Shown in pieces: positions 52,519 to 62,879 of a stretch of 64,000 bases of DNA. Origin of the DNA: Sipunculus nudus. Lineage: Eukaryota; Annelida; Sipuncula; Golfingiida; Sipunculidae. How positions within the stretch are numbered: position 1 is the first letter of the stretch; the number at the start of each line of letters is the position of its first letter. The notes beneath the pieces were generated by a model. The model worked only from the letters and a program-made list of their open reading frames with translations, was not told the DNA's origin and ran no database searches. Location: positions 50,622,750 to 50,686,749 of the forward strand of contig CM049318.1 of NCBI GenBank assembly GCA_026874595.1, in the 5' to 3' direction. Both the position numbers and the translations under genes were made by a program.

Positions 52519-53564
52519 TGGTCTAAAAATGAGATTGAGTGCAGTTAGCTACAGTCCCCCCCCATTTCCCATCTTTATTCTAAAATGATAGGGTCTCATT
52601 CCCCCCCCCCCCCCCCCCCCTAAATTTTTTGGCATTTGCTACCTTGAACTGCCATTGCTATGGCCCCCAATGGTACTTCAGTGCATACATGTTGCTCGAG
52701 TAATGTGTTTTTAACCCCAAATATCTCAACTGCTTATCAATTGACTGGAATACCACAGGTGATCAATCAGTTAAGCAATGTATTTTCACATGTTGCATAA
52801 AATAAGTTCTTCCTGTCTAAATGCATATATGCAGTCATTATTATGTACTCTTAGTTTACTGTGGTTGGCTTTGAATTTATGGGGCTCAATTTTCACGCTC
52901 AGGCAATTTTCATAATTTCACGGGGTTTAATTTTCGCGAAGGGGCATATAGTAATAATTTGATATAAACGACAAAATAGTTATCAATTCTCTATTACATA
53001 AAGTTATTAGTATCTGCTTAACGCCTCATTAACCAAACTCACGGCCCATGACTGTTTTTGGTAAGCTAATTAACGGGGGTTTCCTGGCTCAGGTCAGAGT
53101 TAATTACCAGAAGGCCCTCCCCACAGTTCACCTGTCAGTGCAGGTGTGATAAATAATAATGCTTTGGTCAAGAAATCGTGTTAGTCATCACAGGAAAATT
53201 TGCCCTGTCTTGTTTATACAAGCTCCCTATCTTGAGGGTATTTTTACTTGGAATGAGTACAAATTGATGCTCATGTTTTGCTCAAATTACAACAACCGTC
53301 ACTGCGAGGACCTGGCTATGCTGCTTCAAAGGGGCACTGGTTTCATAGCTTGGCCTTTACATATCAATATAAATAGGGCCCTACACATTACCTTGATCAT
53401 TTCAAATTCGGATTACTTTAATGAAACAACTTTCCATGGATATTACAAGTTGGTTACTGAAGGGGCCATCCCTGAAGCAGCCGCGCATGGAAGGTCTGCC
53501 TGTTCCCCATGAGTGTGAATGTGAAGAAAGAGCAGAGTTGTTCCAAGTGGTGAATGATCAAAAA
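52519..53564. other. Spacer between SGNH and gag segments of YR copy C
   Basis: A C22-like run lies at about 52599-52620. A 117-codon frame at 53159-53512 is not recognised. The spacer length is close to that in copy B (about 950 bp), so it may be a true part of the element. Confidence 0.4.
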
Positions 53565-54116
53565 AGCAATTGTTGTTTTCAGTTGCGAATCAGGCCTTCA
53601 ATACATTTATGGCTGTCTACTGCCAAAAGTATCTGCTTCAAGCCCCAAATCTCTGCAAATATCTAAGCATAGCCAGAAGACTTAATGAAATGGGTGCCAG
53701 CTGGTGGAGTTTGATGTGGGTCTTTGCAGGGTTAGGAAACAGCATAATTGCCCTTGGTAATTTCAGCATACAGAACTCTATGTCACCGCCATATCAGGGT
53801 CTATGAAGAGCAATCAGACCTTTTCGTGAACAGAACAAGGGGCCTGCCGCAGGTTTAATAGGGGACTTTTCTGCCAAGCGTGTCGCTACAGGCATGCTTA
53901 CTCCTTATGTAATGGTTCACACTAAAGATCCAAATGTAGGTTCCAAAAGTCGTGAGACAGGCAAAACAAAGGCCCCTCGCAGCCAGCAAAGGGTCCATCC
54001 CACCAAGTCCAAAAGAACCAGCAAACAGCAAGAAATGCCAACGCCGATAAACGTCAATGAACTTGAAAAGCAAGTGAAAGCCAGTGGTTGCATCATGTTA
54101 AGCTTGAATTCTTAGT
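53565..54116 (+). pseudogene. gag-like ORF1 (YR copy C)
   Basis: The frame 53570-53806 shows the middle of the DIRS/Ngaro Gag-like protein: AFNTFMAVYCQKYLLQAPNLCKYLSIARRL, cut here into parts. A W-rich section and SIQNSMSPPY follow. After a stop it goes on with FREQNKGPAAG and a basic tail (KAPRSQQRV, KSKRTSKQQ). The Cys/His cluster found in copy B is missing. It ends just before the RT start. Confidence 0.55.
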
Positions 54117-54193
54117 TAATGGTTTTAGAGAAGGCTTTGTCATATGTTTTAGTGGTGGTAGCAATAATTTGATGCCTCAAATTTGCATTAGAT

Positions 54194-54416
54194 ATGCCAG
54201 GGCTGGTTGAGCAAAAGATTAACAAGGAAAGGGAGGCAGGCAGGGTCGCTGGTTCTTTTGCATACTCTCCATATAGCTCTTTCACATGTTCTCCAATTGG
54301 CCTTGTTCCCAAAAAGGAGCCTGGTAAATATAGATTAATTCATCACCTGTCATTTCCTGAAGGATCTTCAGTAAATGAGAGAATCCCGGATGAGGCCTCA
54401 GCATCGTCCATCCGCT
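54194..54416 (+). pseudogene. Reverse transcriptase, N-terminal start (YR copy C)
   Basis: The frame begins EQKINKEREAGRVAGSFAYSP and goes on with SPIGLVPKKEPGKYRLIHHL and SVNERIP, the highly conserved start of DIRS-type RT. It is well preserved up to the repeat inserted at about 54417. The catalytic half of RT and most of RNase H are missing from this copy. Confidence 0.75.
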
Positions 54417-55089
54417 GTCAAACCACTGCTGAGATATGAGTGATATTATCCCATGGCAGACAAACAGATGGACGCTGTGCAAAAATATTTGCATGTGGCG
54501 CCAACAGTTTTGTGTATGCTAAAGAGCTATGTGAGATCTACACACATGCAAAATTTTGGCCAAATCAGTCAAACGGTTCCCGAGATATGAGCTTGGATGT
54601 CTGCAGCATGAACGTGAATGTAGGTGGTGCCACCTGTCATAAAATCAAGAAAGCTATCCAGGATGTATATGCATGCCGAATTTCAGGTGAATTAGTCAAA
54701 CCACTGCAGAGATATGAGTGATTTAAACCCAAGGCAGATGAACAGATGGACACTGTGCAAACATGGTTGCAGGTGGTGACACCATTTTTTGTGTATGTTA
54801 TAAAGCTATCCAAGGGCTAAATTTGTACAAAACTTTTTTCCTGATCAGTCAAACGGTTCCCGATATATGTGGGTTTATGTAAGGAAACAGACGCACAAAT
54901 AAACCCTGGGCAGAGAGGAAAGGTCAGAGGTCAAAACAAAATTGGGGCGCAGCAGTTCACATATGTGACCCAAACATAATCCCGGGTTTCGTAAAATTCC
55001 ACCCAGCGGTTACGGAGGAGTTCTCTGGACACCTACGCGGCGGCAGTGGGCTGAAAACATAGTATCCGCAAAACTCTGTTTTAGTGGAT
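54417..55089. mobile_element. Second copy of the palindrome-bearing repeat element, 5'-truncated
   Basis: It starts inside a 278-bp unit (GTCAAACCACTGCTGAG) and has nearly two units, then the same unique tail as the first copy, with the DR1 site and the end TAGTGGAT. Between its flanks about 1 kb of RT and RNase H is missing, so the copy is linked with a deletion. The 3' end is followed by ACAATTACCT, nearly the same as ATAATTACCT after copy 1. Confidence 0.7.
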
Positions 55090-55300
55090 ACAATTACCTT
55101 GGCAAAACACATTCCGGCAAAATTAACAAAGCTGCTTATGTCGCTTGCAGGTCCAAATCTCACATGCCAACAGCCAACCATCAGCAGTCCATTGCCCAGC
55201 CAAGTGGTAACACTCCTGGAAAAAAGGGAACTCTGGTCAGTTAAAGCCTTGCTCAGTCTACCAAAAAAGCATATACATGAGTGTGAGACTACTTAAGAAT
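55090..55300 (+). pseudogene. RNase H C-terminal tail (YR copy C)
   Basis: The frame after the repeat begins AKHIPAKLTK and, one frame over, INKAAYVACRS. This resembles the HIPGK-N-AADALSR end of RNase H in DIRS-type Pol. The rest, up to TAA at about 55294, is a linker (PTISSPLPSQVVTLLEK). Confidence 0.45.
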
Positions 55301-55439
55301 CTTCTGTAGTAAGATAGGAATGCCACATTGGGCTGAAGTGCCAGTAGCAACATCTGTTTTGTTTATATTTTTGACCAATTGTTGCATCCAGGGCCTGTCA
55401 GGGGGCATTTTGAGCTAGTTAGGCATCAGCAATTTCATA

Positions 55440-56106
55440 TGTACATAAATTGTTGGACCTCCCAGGCCCTAGGACATCTTTAGCACTCAGAAAATTAATT
55501 ATCACAGGGATTTTCGTTGCCTAATTACAAAACCAATTCTATCTAAAATGATTCAGGCTCTACAACACACATCTACCTCAGCATATATGCGTAGCTTGTT
55601 CAAGGCACTCTACCAAATAGGCTACTATGGCTTCTTTCGCCTAAGAGAACTGATTTCAAAAACAGCAGCAGACCAGCATAAGATTGTTCAGCTTCAAAAT
55701 ATTAGGACGGTATCACAGAACAATGCCACTATTCATCTAAATTTTAAACTGACATATTCCAAAACTGTAAAAGCAGGACAGTATGACAGGTGGTGATTCC
55801 AGCACAACCTAGTCCAGTGTGCCCAGTAAAAGCACTTCAGACATATGTTAGTCCGAGATTGACACCATGGCCCCCTGTTCTTACTTCAAAACTCATGGCA
55901 GTTACTCAGTAAACAGGTTGAAAAGTAAACAGGTTGAAAAGCAAATACTAAAAGACTTGAAATTCATACATTTAGATCCTAGCCAGAGTCAGAGTCAGAG
56001 TCAGAGTTTTAGGATAGGGGCACCTACGGAGACTGCAGCTGCAGGGCTAAGTGATGCCCAGAAAAGGACCCTAGGCAGATGGATTTCTGATGCCTTCAAA
56101 TAATAT
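55440..56106 (+). pseudogene. Tyrosine recombinase (YR copy C)
   Basis: The frame 55548-55796 covers the start of the catalytic domain (ITKPILSKMIQALQ upstream, LFKALYQIGYYGFFRLREL). The first catalytic Arg is in RLREL (about 55640). After a TGA the C-terminal block (about 55945-56103) reads SFRIGAPTETAAAGLSD and LGRWISDAFK. A TAA at 56101-56103 lies directly before the Tyr codon (56104-56106). The His of the H-x-x-R motif is Gln, in a CAGAGT hexamer repeat. The gene is dead. Confidence 0.75.
55984..56007 (+). repeat. CAGAGT x4 at the recombinase active site
   Basis: Four copies of CAGAGT encode QSQSQSQS just before FRIG. The expansion covers the codon where the catalytic His is expected. 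Confidence 0.85.
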
Positions 56107-58533
56107 ATTAGACTCCACTCAATCCACTTAAGTAGTCAAAGATTTTATTCTGGGTGGAATGTGACGTTGTGCCTGTGGTGGTTTTTTAACCCCACCTTCT
56201 TAACAAAAAGTTGGGTTTATCTTTGGGTTTATCTTAAAATATATTTATTTAATATAGTTATATCAGTATGTGGCTGGGCGCAGTAGACGTCAGCTGTCAT
56301 TTGTATGTATGTTTGGAGAGTGTTTCTTAGAGAAGCAAGGAGAACCCAGGATTAGGTTTATGCTAAAATTAGGGTGTTCTGTGTATATACTTCTATGTTA
56401 GGCCAGACTTTTTTAATTCTTTGGTTTACGAACATGTTTGACAAAAGTGATAGGTAGGAGGTAGGGAAAAAAAAAAATGGAACAAACCTGGATACTGGTG
56501 TTCGTAAATCCTGTATTGTACAGTTTGGTTATAAAATTCATTTTTAAATGGCACTATATAAACCTATATAAAATATATAAAATAATATATAAAAATTAAA
56601 ATATTATCATCCTCTTGAGTTTTCCACATGAATTATGCGTGTGCCATGTTATTTCAAGCCATTCAAATGTCAGCAAAGGTAAAAAAATGACAAATAAAAA
56701 GTTTAAACAGTAAAACTTATTAAGTTATATATGATCTCATACACACCTGAAATAAAACTTCAGTCACTGTCCCTGCCAAGTGACTTGCCTATTTTATAAA
56801 GATTTACAAATTAAAGACCAGTCAAATACTTTTACAAATACAAAATAATATATTTTTGTCATATATGCAAGGAGAAAACTAAATATTCACTGCTAGCATG
56901 ATAGACTACAATTTTTATTTTTCAGTCGTGAATGACAATATCAATGACAATATGTAACTTGCAGTTATTCGCTTATTATATATTATCAAATGTCAACAAC
57001 ATGGAACTCGGAGTCGGAGTGGTTTAATTCATGACCATGACCTTTCCTTTTTTGTGTTGCGCATGTTTGATAGTCCTTTGAATATACAACTGCTAATAAA
57101 GTGACATTTTCATTGGAGATCACATTTGAATATACAACAACTGCTAATAAAGTGACATTTCCATTGGAGATCACATTGAATAATTCAACTATTTCAAAAG
57201 TTTAAAATGTATTAAAAATCTTTATTTATTAATAAAGATCTGCATTTCTTACCATGGCCGTGACAGCAAGTACCGTACTCAGTTAAATTAATATCCCATC
57301 ACTTGGCCACTGTCAGTCCGGTATTGCTTTAGCGGCATCCATACACATCAAAGCTTCCATCACATCCGTTTGGAACAATTAAATGAATCCTTTCAAAGTT
57401 TCTGCATTTTAAATGGCTTTCATTTTAGCTTGCTTTTGTATTGACTTTAAAAATACCCGCAAAGCCTACGCTTCACGTAAACCCGTGCCACTAACACTAC
57501 AGATAGTTGGAAATCCTGCAGAAACCCTGGGAATTCCTGGAGTTTTCAAAGAATACATGACGACCTCATGCAGTATATAATTTCATCTGTTCAGTAATTT
57601 TCTTTTAAGCGTTACAAGACTACGTTTTTAACTTTTGACAAGTTATAATATTTTTAAAGAGTAAACTTGTGAAACTTAGCCAATTTGCAGTAATAAATAG
57701 CGTCTGACTTTGAATGCAATAATTAGTCTTAGAAGGATATTTGTTTGTATATCCAGCAAGTTATTAACAGTGGCAAGCTGGTAAAGCCGCTATGCAACCA
57801 AACTAATTTTCTTTTCTAATTCACATCTATCTAAAACAAATATGTTTAAAGAGGTAAATATGACACAAACGCTGGTTTAAAATATACTGTAGTGCAGGAA
57901 ACAAACTTTGAAAACTCTCCAAGAATTCTCAATTTCCCTGCTGAATCTTTTGATTACTTGATAGCCAATCAATTGCATTTATGGCCCAAGGATAACCTAT
58001 TGTGATTGGCTTAAACCCTCCATCTGTCATTACGAAAGTGACCTTATTAGCCAATCATAAGAGTTCTAATGTTTGAGGTGATCAAATACAGACGGTCACT
58101 GAACATTTCATTTGTCAACAACCGTGTTTGATTCAGCGACGCAATATAAAAGGAAAAAAGTCAAAATGCCAATTTTTATTTTTTTTCTGAAATGAGGATG
58201 TCGGAGGTCGGCGGGTTTGTAAACCAAAAAATTAAAAAAGTCTGGCCTTATGTGAATCTGATGTGTGTACATGTATAACAGGAGCACACTGGTCTACAAA
58301 TAGTTTTGTTGACCCAAAATGTAGGGATTGCATGGAGAGTGTCTTGTGCTCAGTGCTGCCACCTGTAGGTAGGAGCTTTAGTTATTGCGATATTATTTTC
58401 TTTTAGTTTAAAAAGGACACGTTGTTTGAAAATGGTTTTTATCTCTAATGTTTTTAAACACAAAATAAGGTCGTTCCTTACTGTAACTGATCCAGTAGAT
58501 GTGTTATATTATATTTATTGTGTGACGAGAATG
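56107..58533. other. AT-rich stretch without a supported gene
   Basis: A 55-bp direct duplication (CTGCTAATAAAGTGACATTTTC-TTGGAG) is at about 57078-57175. No gene, TIR pair or LTR pair was recognised. Confidence 0.4.
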
Positions 58534-58541
58534 TGACGTCA
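58534..58541. promoter_or_regulatory. CRE palindrome TGACGTCA
   Basis: A perfect CREB/ATF-type site lies 50 bases before an ATG with an open first exon and a donor-like site. The stretch 58530-58610 is richer in CpG than its surroundings. Use as promoter is inferred only. Confidence 0.4.
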
Positions 58542-58592
58542 TGCGAGATCTCAGCGAGAGGGTGCGTTCCCTTGCTGCGTTTCTCATGTTTC

Positions 58593-58661
58593 ATGGCGGA
58601 TATTTCGAGAAGTCTGACATATAAAACAGATAATACAAGGAAGAATTTGCCTACGATCAGT
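58593..58661 (+). other. Weak candidate first coding exon
   Basis: An ATG (TTTCATGGCG) opens a 23-codon frame (MADISRSLTYK...) up to AGT|GTAAGT at 58661/58662, a good splice donor. Together with the CRE site it could be the start of a host gene. I found no second exon, and an upstream ATG in another frame (58586) weakens the case. It should be seen as a hint only. Confidence 0.25.
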
Positions 58662-60529
58662 GTAAGTCTTATTAATATGTTTGTTTGGTATCATGTCAAT
58701 TATCAGAAGGAAAATTAAGGCATGACATGTCCTGTAGAGATGATGATTATTAAGTGAAGTGGCATGTAACTTATTTTGCTGTGTACGTGATATGCCATGT
58801 TCATATTTAGACTGGTTTCTGCTTAAATGTAACTGTACAAACGGAAATAATACATTCTTGTTGTGGTAATCCTAGCAGTAGTGTCATAGATATTTGTCTC
58901 AGTTTACTGTGGATGGGCAAGTATACAATATTTAATACCTTCGAATATTGTTACACAGAATACAGAAGGAAGCCTTAATATGTTGTACCAGACAATGTTT
59001 ACTAAATACATCTAATGTGTAAAGTGGTAATACAGTTAAATTGTGGAGAATATTTTATGGTACAAGAAGCATGATTAATAGTATGTGTTAGATTGAGTAG
59101 ACATGGGGTTGTATACTTAAAATACCTTTTATGTTTATCCACTGGACCTCTTCAAGTCTTTATGAGTTTATTTGTATCTCTAGACAGTAAACATATGGAA
59201 GACACTTTTATGTTGGGATAGTTTGTAATATTCAACTCTTAATTTGACCTTTGTACACTGTTATAACAGGTGACCGTTTTCCTGATGAAACTTAAAGCTA
59301 ACTATTCACCTGTTTGATCTGGAAACTATTTATTATATTCTTTTCTTTTTCTACATATGTATTAGTGAACACTTGATAATTCCTGTTGGATAAAGTATTT
59401 ATGGTGCCTGTACAACTGATATGAGAGTTTGGTTATCCATGCCTGTTAATGTAATTATAAGGAATGGAATTTCTAGCCTGTTTTATATAAGATTATGGGG
59501 AATTTATTTTTGATTTAATAAACTTCAGTTGTCAGTATAGACTCCTTTAAGCTGAGCACCAGCATATGGAAATTACTTTATCATTTTTATTATTTTACTC
59601 CATCATGGCTTATTGGTCTTATTTAACAATACTTGTTTTTTTTTAAAATGCAACTAAAGGATATAATAGCGACAGTTTGTCATTTTTTAATATATCACTA
59701 CGTATTTATAGGATGTGAGACTGGGTAACAGGTTGTGTAGTTTGATAGTTGTCATCTATAGGTACATAAATGTTTTGCCTCATGTTACCTCGTGTTTACA
59801 TGTGAACAGTTCATGTTATAGTTTGTTGGCTTTACACTGTACAGAGGGGCATGTGCCATGTTTAAAGCTACTATATTGTTTTGTTTTGTACAGGTGGCAG
59901 CCACCTACTTTGTTGGGAAGACAAAATACTTTGTCTGGAAGACAAATACTTGTTCTGGAAGGAAAGAATACAGTGTGTATATTTAACAGTGAAGTTGACT
60001 TTAATGAATCCCACCACATGTATCATGGGCATAACCCACTGATATTTGTAATAATTTAATTGATATATTCATATCTGGATCCTATTCTGTGCTCTGTTAT
60101 ATCATCTTTTACTTTACTGAATAATAACTGGCAACAATACATTGCTCAATCCTCATTACCTTGTTTTAGTTAACAATGAGCAAAGTAGAATGCTTGTGGC
60201 TGTGTGTGTCTTTGAGAGAAGTGACATAAATAACAGCCATTAGAGTAGTCTATGGCTGGTTTTGTGCTTAAGCAATAAATAAAAGTGTACACAATGTACA
60301 TATGTCTCCCTTTTCATTTTGTGATTAAAAGACATTAGGTATTTGTTTTTTCTCTCATGCATGAATAAAACAGTGCTTAACAAGAACAAATACTAGTATA
60401 TTTTAAACTAATTTTAATATCACAAACGGGAAATGTATAAGGGTTAAACCCTTGCTTTTCAAATTATATATACTGAATTCAATGACTATCACCCAGCTTC
60501 TGCACACAAACCTGCTAATCAAATTGCAG
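58662..60529. other. Non-coding stretch
   Basis: No gene is recognised. A frame of 114 codons at 59715-60059 contains a short triple repeat (TTTGT-TGG-AGACAAA-TA, about 59909-59960) and is not supported as a gene. AATAAATAAAAG at about 60274-60285 could be a poly(A) signal. Confidence 0.35.
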
Positions 60530-60531
60530 TA

Positions 60532-61506
60532 CAGTGAAACTCCTACTTGGGGACAACTCACTTATATGGACTCTTAAATCTCAGTCCCTTCAAATTTGCC
60601 TCTATATATGCTAACGTAAACTCAGTAAAGCGGACAACTCGCGATCCCGGACAACAGACAAACTTTCCCATCCAGCCTGTGTATACAGTACATATTACGA
60701 CCCTCTAAAGCAGACAGACATCCCAAGTTCTATTTTTGTTCATATATCTGCCGGGAGATGGCGCCCCGAGGTCGTGACCTCATATGACCTGTTGTTTTGG
60801 TCAAAGCGACAACCAGAAGAAAATTTGGTGAACTATTGTGATTTTACATGTGAATATACAGTCAAAATTGTTGTTTATTTCTATAAATTTGTAGATATCA
60901 CAATCATTACTTTATTAAGACTGGCCAGTCAATCAGAATAAAACTAAGCTTTTAAACAGCTTTTAATTTGACAAGACCACCATCAAAGACTTAAGTTCAT
61001 GCATTGTAATGGCATCCGGCCTGGGGAGCCTTAATTAGTTAGCGGCAGTTTGCACTTTGTTATAGTGAATGCCATGTGAAGACTACCCTTTAACAAATAA
61101 TCATGCTGCCCAGAGGCTGTCAATAATCAATCTTCAATATATATTTAGTGCAACCATCCATGAACTATGCTTATTTAGAAAATGAAGCATGTTACGTCGA
61201 AGTGAAACTCCCTAGATTAGTGTGTAGGGCCTAGCTGATGTAGCTGAAACAGAGAAAGTGTTTGTCTTTCCTTTTTTAATAATTATATTTCATAAATAAA
61301 AAAATGCATATTTAAGCTTTTTTGAAAATGATTTGAAGGAAATTTATGTATTTCAAATTAAGTGTAAACATCATCAAAACAGAGGATATCAGTAACATTC
61401 AATGATGAACTGAAGAAATATGCCAAACTCTTCTAAACAGGACAACTCACTAATACTGACAAAATCCTCCAGTCCCTTGAATGTCCAGCTTAGAGGAGTT
61501 TCACTG
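60532..61506. mobile_element. 975-bp pogo-like MITE
   Basis: The ends are CAGTGAAACTCCT and its inverse AGGAGTTTCACTG, both flanked by TA (60530-60531 and 61507-61508). TA duplication and the CAGTG-AAC start fit the pogo/Tc1-mariner group. Subterminal segments (GGACAACTCACT; AAAGCGGACAACTCGCG) repeat the style of such TIRs. No transposase is encoded. Confidence 0.8.
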
Positions 61507-61559
61507 TACTTGCTAAATATTTTGTAAATTGATTAGCTACCACTGCTAGGCAATTCTGA

Positions 61560-62190
61560 AAAAGTAAATTATACCCTGGATCTGTACAAGTTCATTGAAC
61601 CAATGTATGAAAAGTTCAAGCTATATTCCACTGATTCAGCTCCTTTGTTGGAACAATACCAGTCAATACCAAACCAGTTGTTCCCAATTTTAAAGTCCAT
61701 GGAAGAGAAGTACTTAATTCCTTAAGGGCCACTCCAGATCCGGAGCTTCTGAAAAAGACATTAGAAAAATTGTTCACTGGTTTATCCTCTGTTACTGAAC
61801 AGCAGCTTGCAGACTTTCTCCCTGGAAGGTACCACAATGTACAGGATCCTGCCCTCAGAGAAAAGATGCAGCATAGTCAGCTCCCCAACATCATTGGGGA
61901 GCAGAACTTGGGAGATCTCGACTGCAGCCCATGATCCCTTCATTTCTGCAGCTTCTCTAACATGATGAGCGTGAACCACACTATGTCATCATGGTTTGCC
62001 AAGAAAGACAGCTGTAAAAAAGTAGACTTTTACAGATTTTCATGAAGAAAGGACCACAACTTCGATCCAGCTACAAGGAACATGTGAAGACTGTCCTGGA
62101 AAAAAGAAAGCAGTGTTCATGAATGCCACAAAGCAGAAAATTGAACATCAGTTTCAGAGAAAACTAGAGAGAAAGAATAAGATTATTTAA
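61560..62190 (+). pseudogene. Fragment of an unknown repeat-associated protein
   Basis: Broken frames on the + strand read LYKFIEPMYEKFKLYSTD and LFPILKSMEEKYLIP, then QQLADFLPGRYHNVQDP, MQHSQLPNIIGEQNLGDLD and a Lys/Arg-rich tail (EHQFQRKLERKNK). Such an order is seen in uncharacterised invertebrate proteins linked with mobile DNA, but I cannot name the family. At least three stops or shifts are present. Confidence 0.35.
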
Positions 62191-62520
62191 GAGAAAGAAA
62201 GAAAACCACAGAATCTAGGCAGGAGCTAGATCTAGTAATGTTGCCCCTATGTCAAATTCTGAAAGAAACCGACATTCCTTTGCCAAGAGAAATGTTATAC
62301 GGCAGAAAACCACGAGGTATATTGCCCATGCACCAAAGTTCATCACCAATTAGAGATGATGTTGCACGCAAACTTTCTCAACATAAGAGCACGCAAAAGC
62401 AGTATCATGATGGATCTCCAGCCACTTGTACGAGAACAGAATGTTTCAGTTAGAGATCACCAACTAGGACTTGACTCCCACTATGAGTTTGACATATAAA
62501 ACTACCACAAAGACTCATTG
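62191..62520 (+). pseudogene. Gypsy integrase C-terminal fragment
   Basis: The frame from about 62226 reads ELDLVMLPLCQILKETDIPLP-REMLYGRKPRGILP in parts, then LSQHKSTQKQYHD and, one frame over, LQPLVREQNVSVRD. This is the usual C-terminal part of animal Ty3/Gypsy Pol (SPAELLYGRK; QK-YHD; PLVPGQ-VRV). Everything upstream in pol is missing. A polypurine run and an LTR-like sequence follow at 62731. Confidence 0.65.
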
Positions 62521-62735
62521 AAACCTGATTCATTTCTTTTTATTAATATTTCCATACACTTGGTACATTGCATGAATGCATCAGTTCAATCTTCCTGTGC
62601 TTTATTGAAGTATTTGGACCATCACAATATTATGTAACCATATATGCTTCCAAGAGAGCAGTTGCTTTTAGGGAATAACACTTGGTTGTTTTTTGTTTTT
62701 TGGACCCATATATCTTTTTTTAACAAAAATGGGGA

Positions 62736-62879
62736 TGTAATGGGACTATATTGTACAGAGTAATTGTACACAGAATTAAATTGTAGTTCAGCTCCAGTAG
62801 TTGAGTTGTGTGAACGTGCGGACCGGAGTAGTGAGATCATGTACCTGTATAACTATAAGAGCAACTATCCAGCATTACA
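62736..62879 (+). repeat. Candidate 3' LTR (144 bp)
   Basis: A purine-rich run (AAAAATGGGGA) is followed by TGTAATGGGAC, and ATTACA ends at 62879, giving a 6-bp TGTAAT/ATTACA inverted pair. It stands about 220 bases after a Gypsy integrase tail, as expected. The end is uncertain: an AATAAA at about 63188 and CTGACA at about 63215 would allow a longer LTR. There is no second copy in the window. Confidence 0.45.

Noticed and set aside
53159-53512. 117-codon ORF before gag of YR copy C
   Set aside because: It is the longest frame in that spacer but shows no similarity to the Gag-like ORF1 or to the hydrolase that I can recognise.
59715-60059. 114-codon ORF
   Set aside because: Low-complexity with a small internal repeat, no motif, AT-rich surroundings; not supported as a gene.
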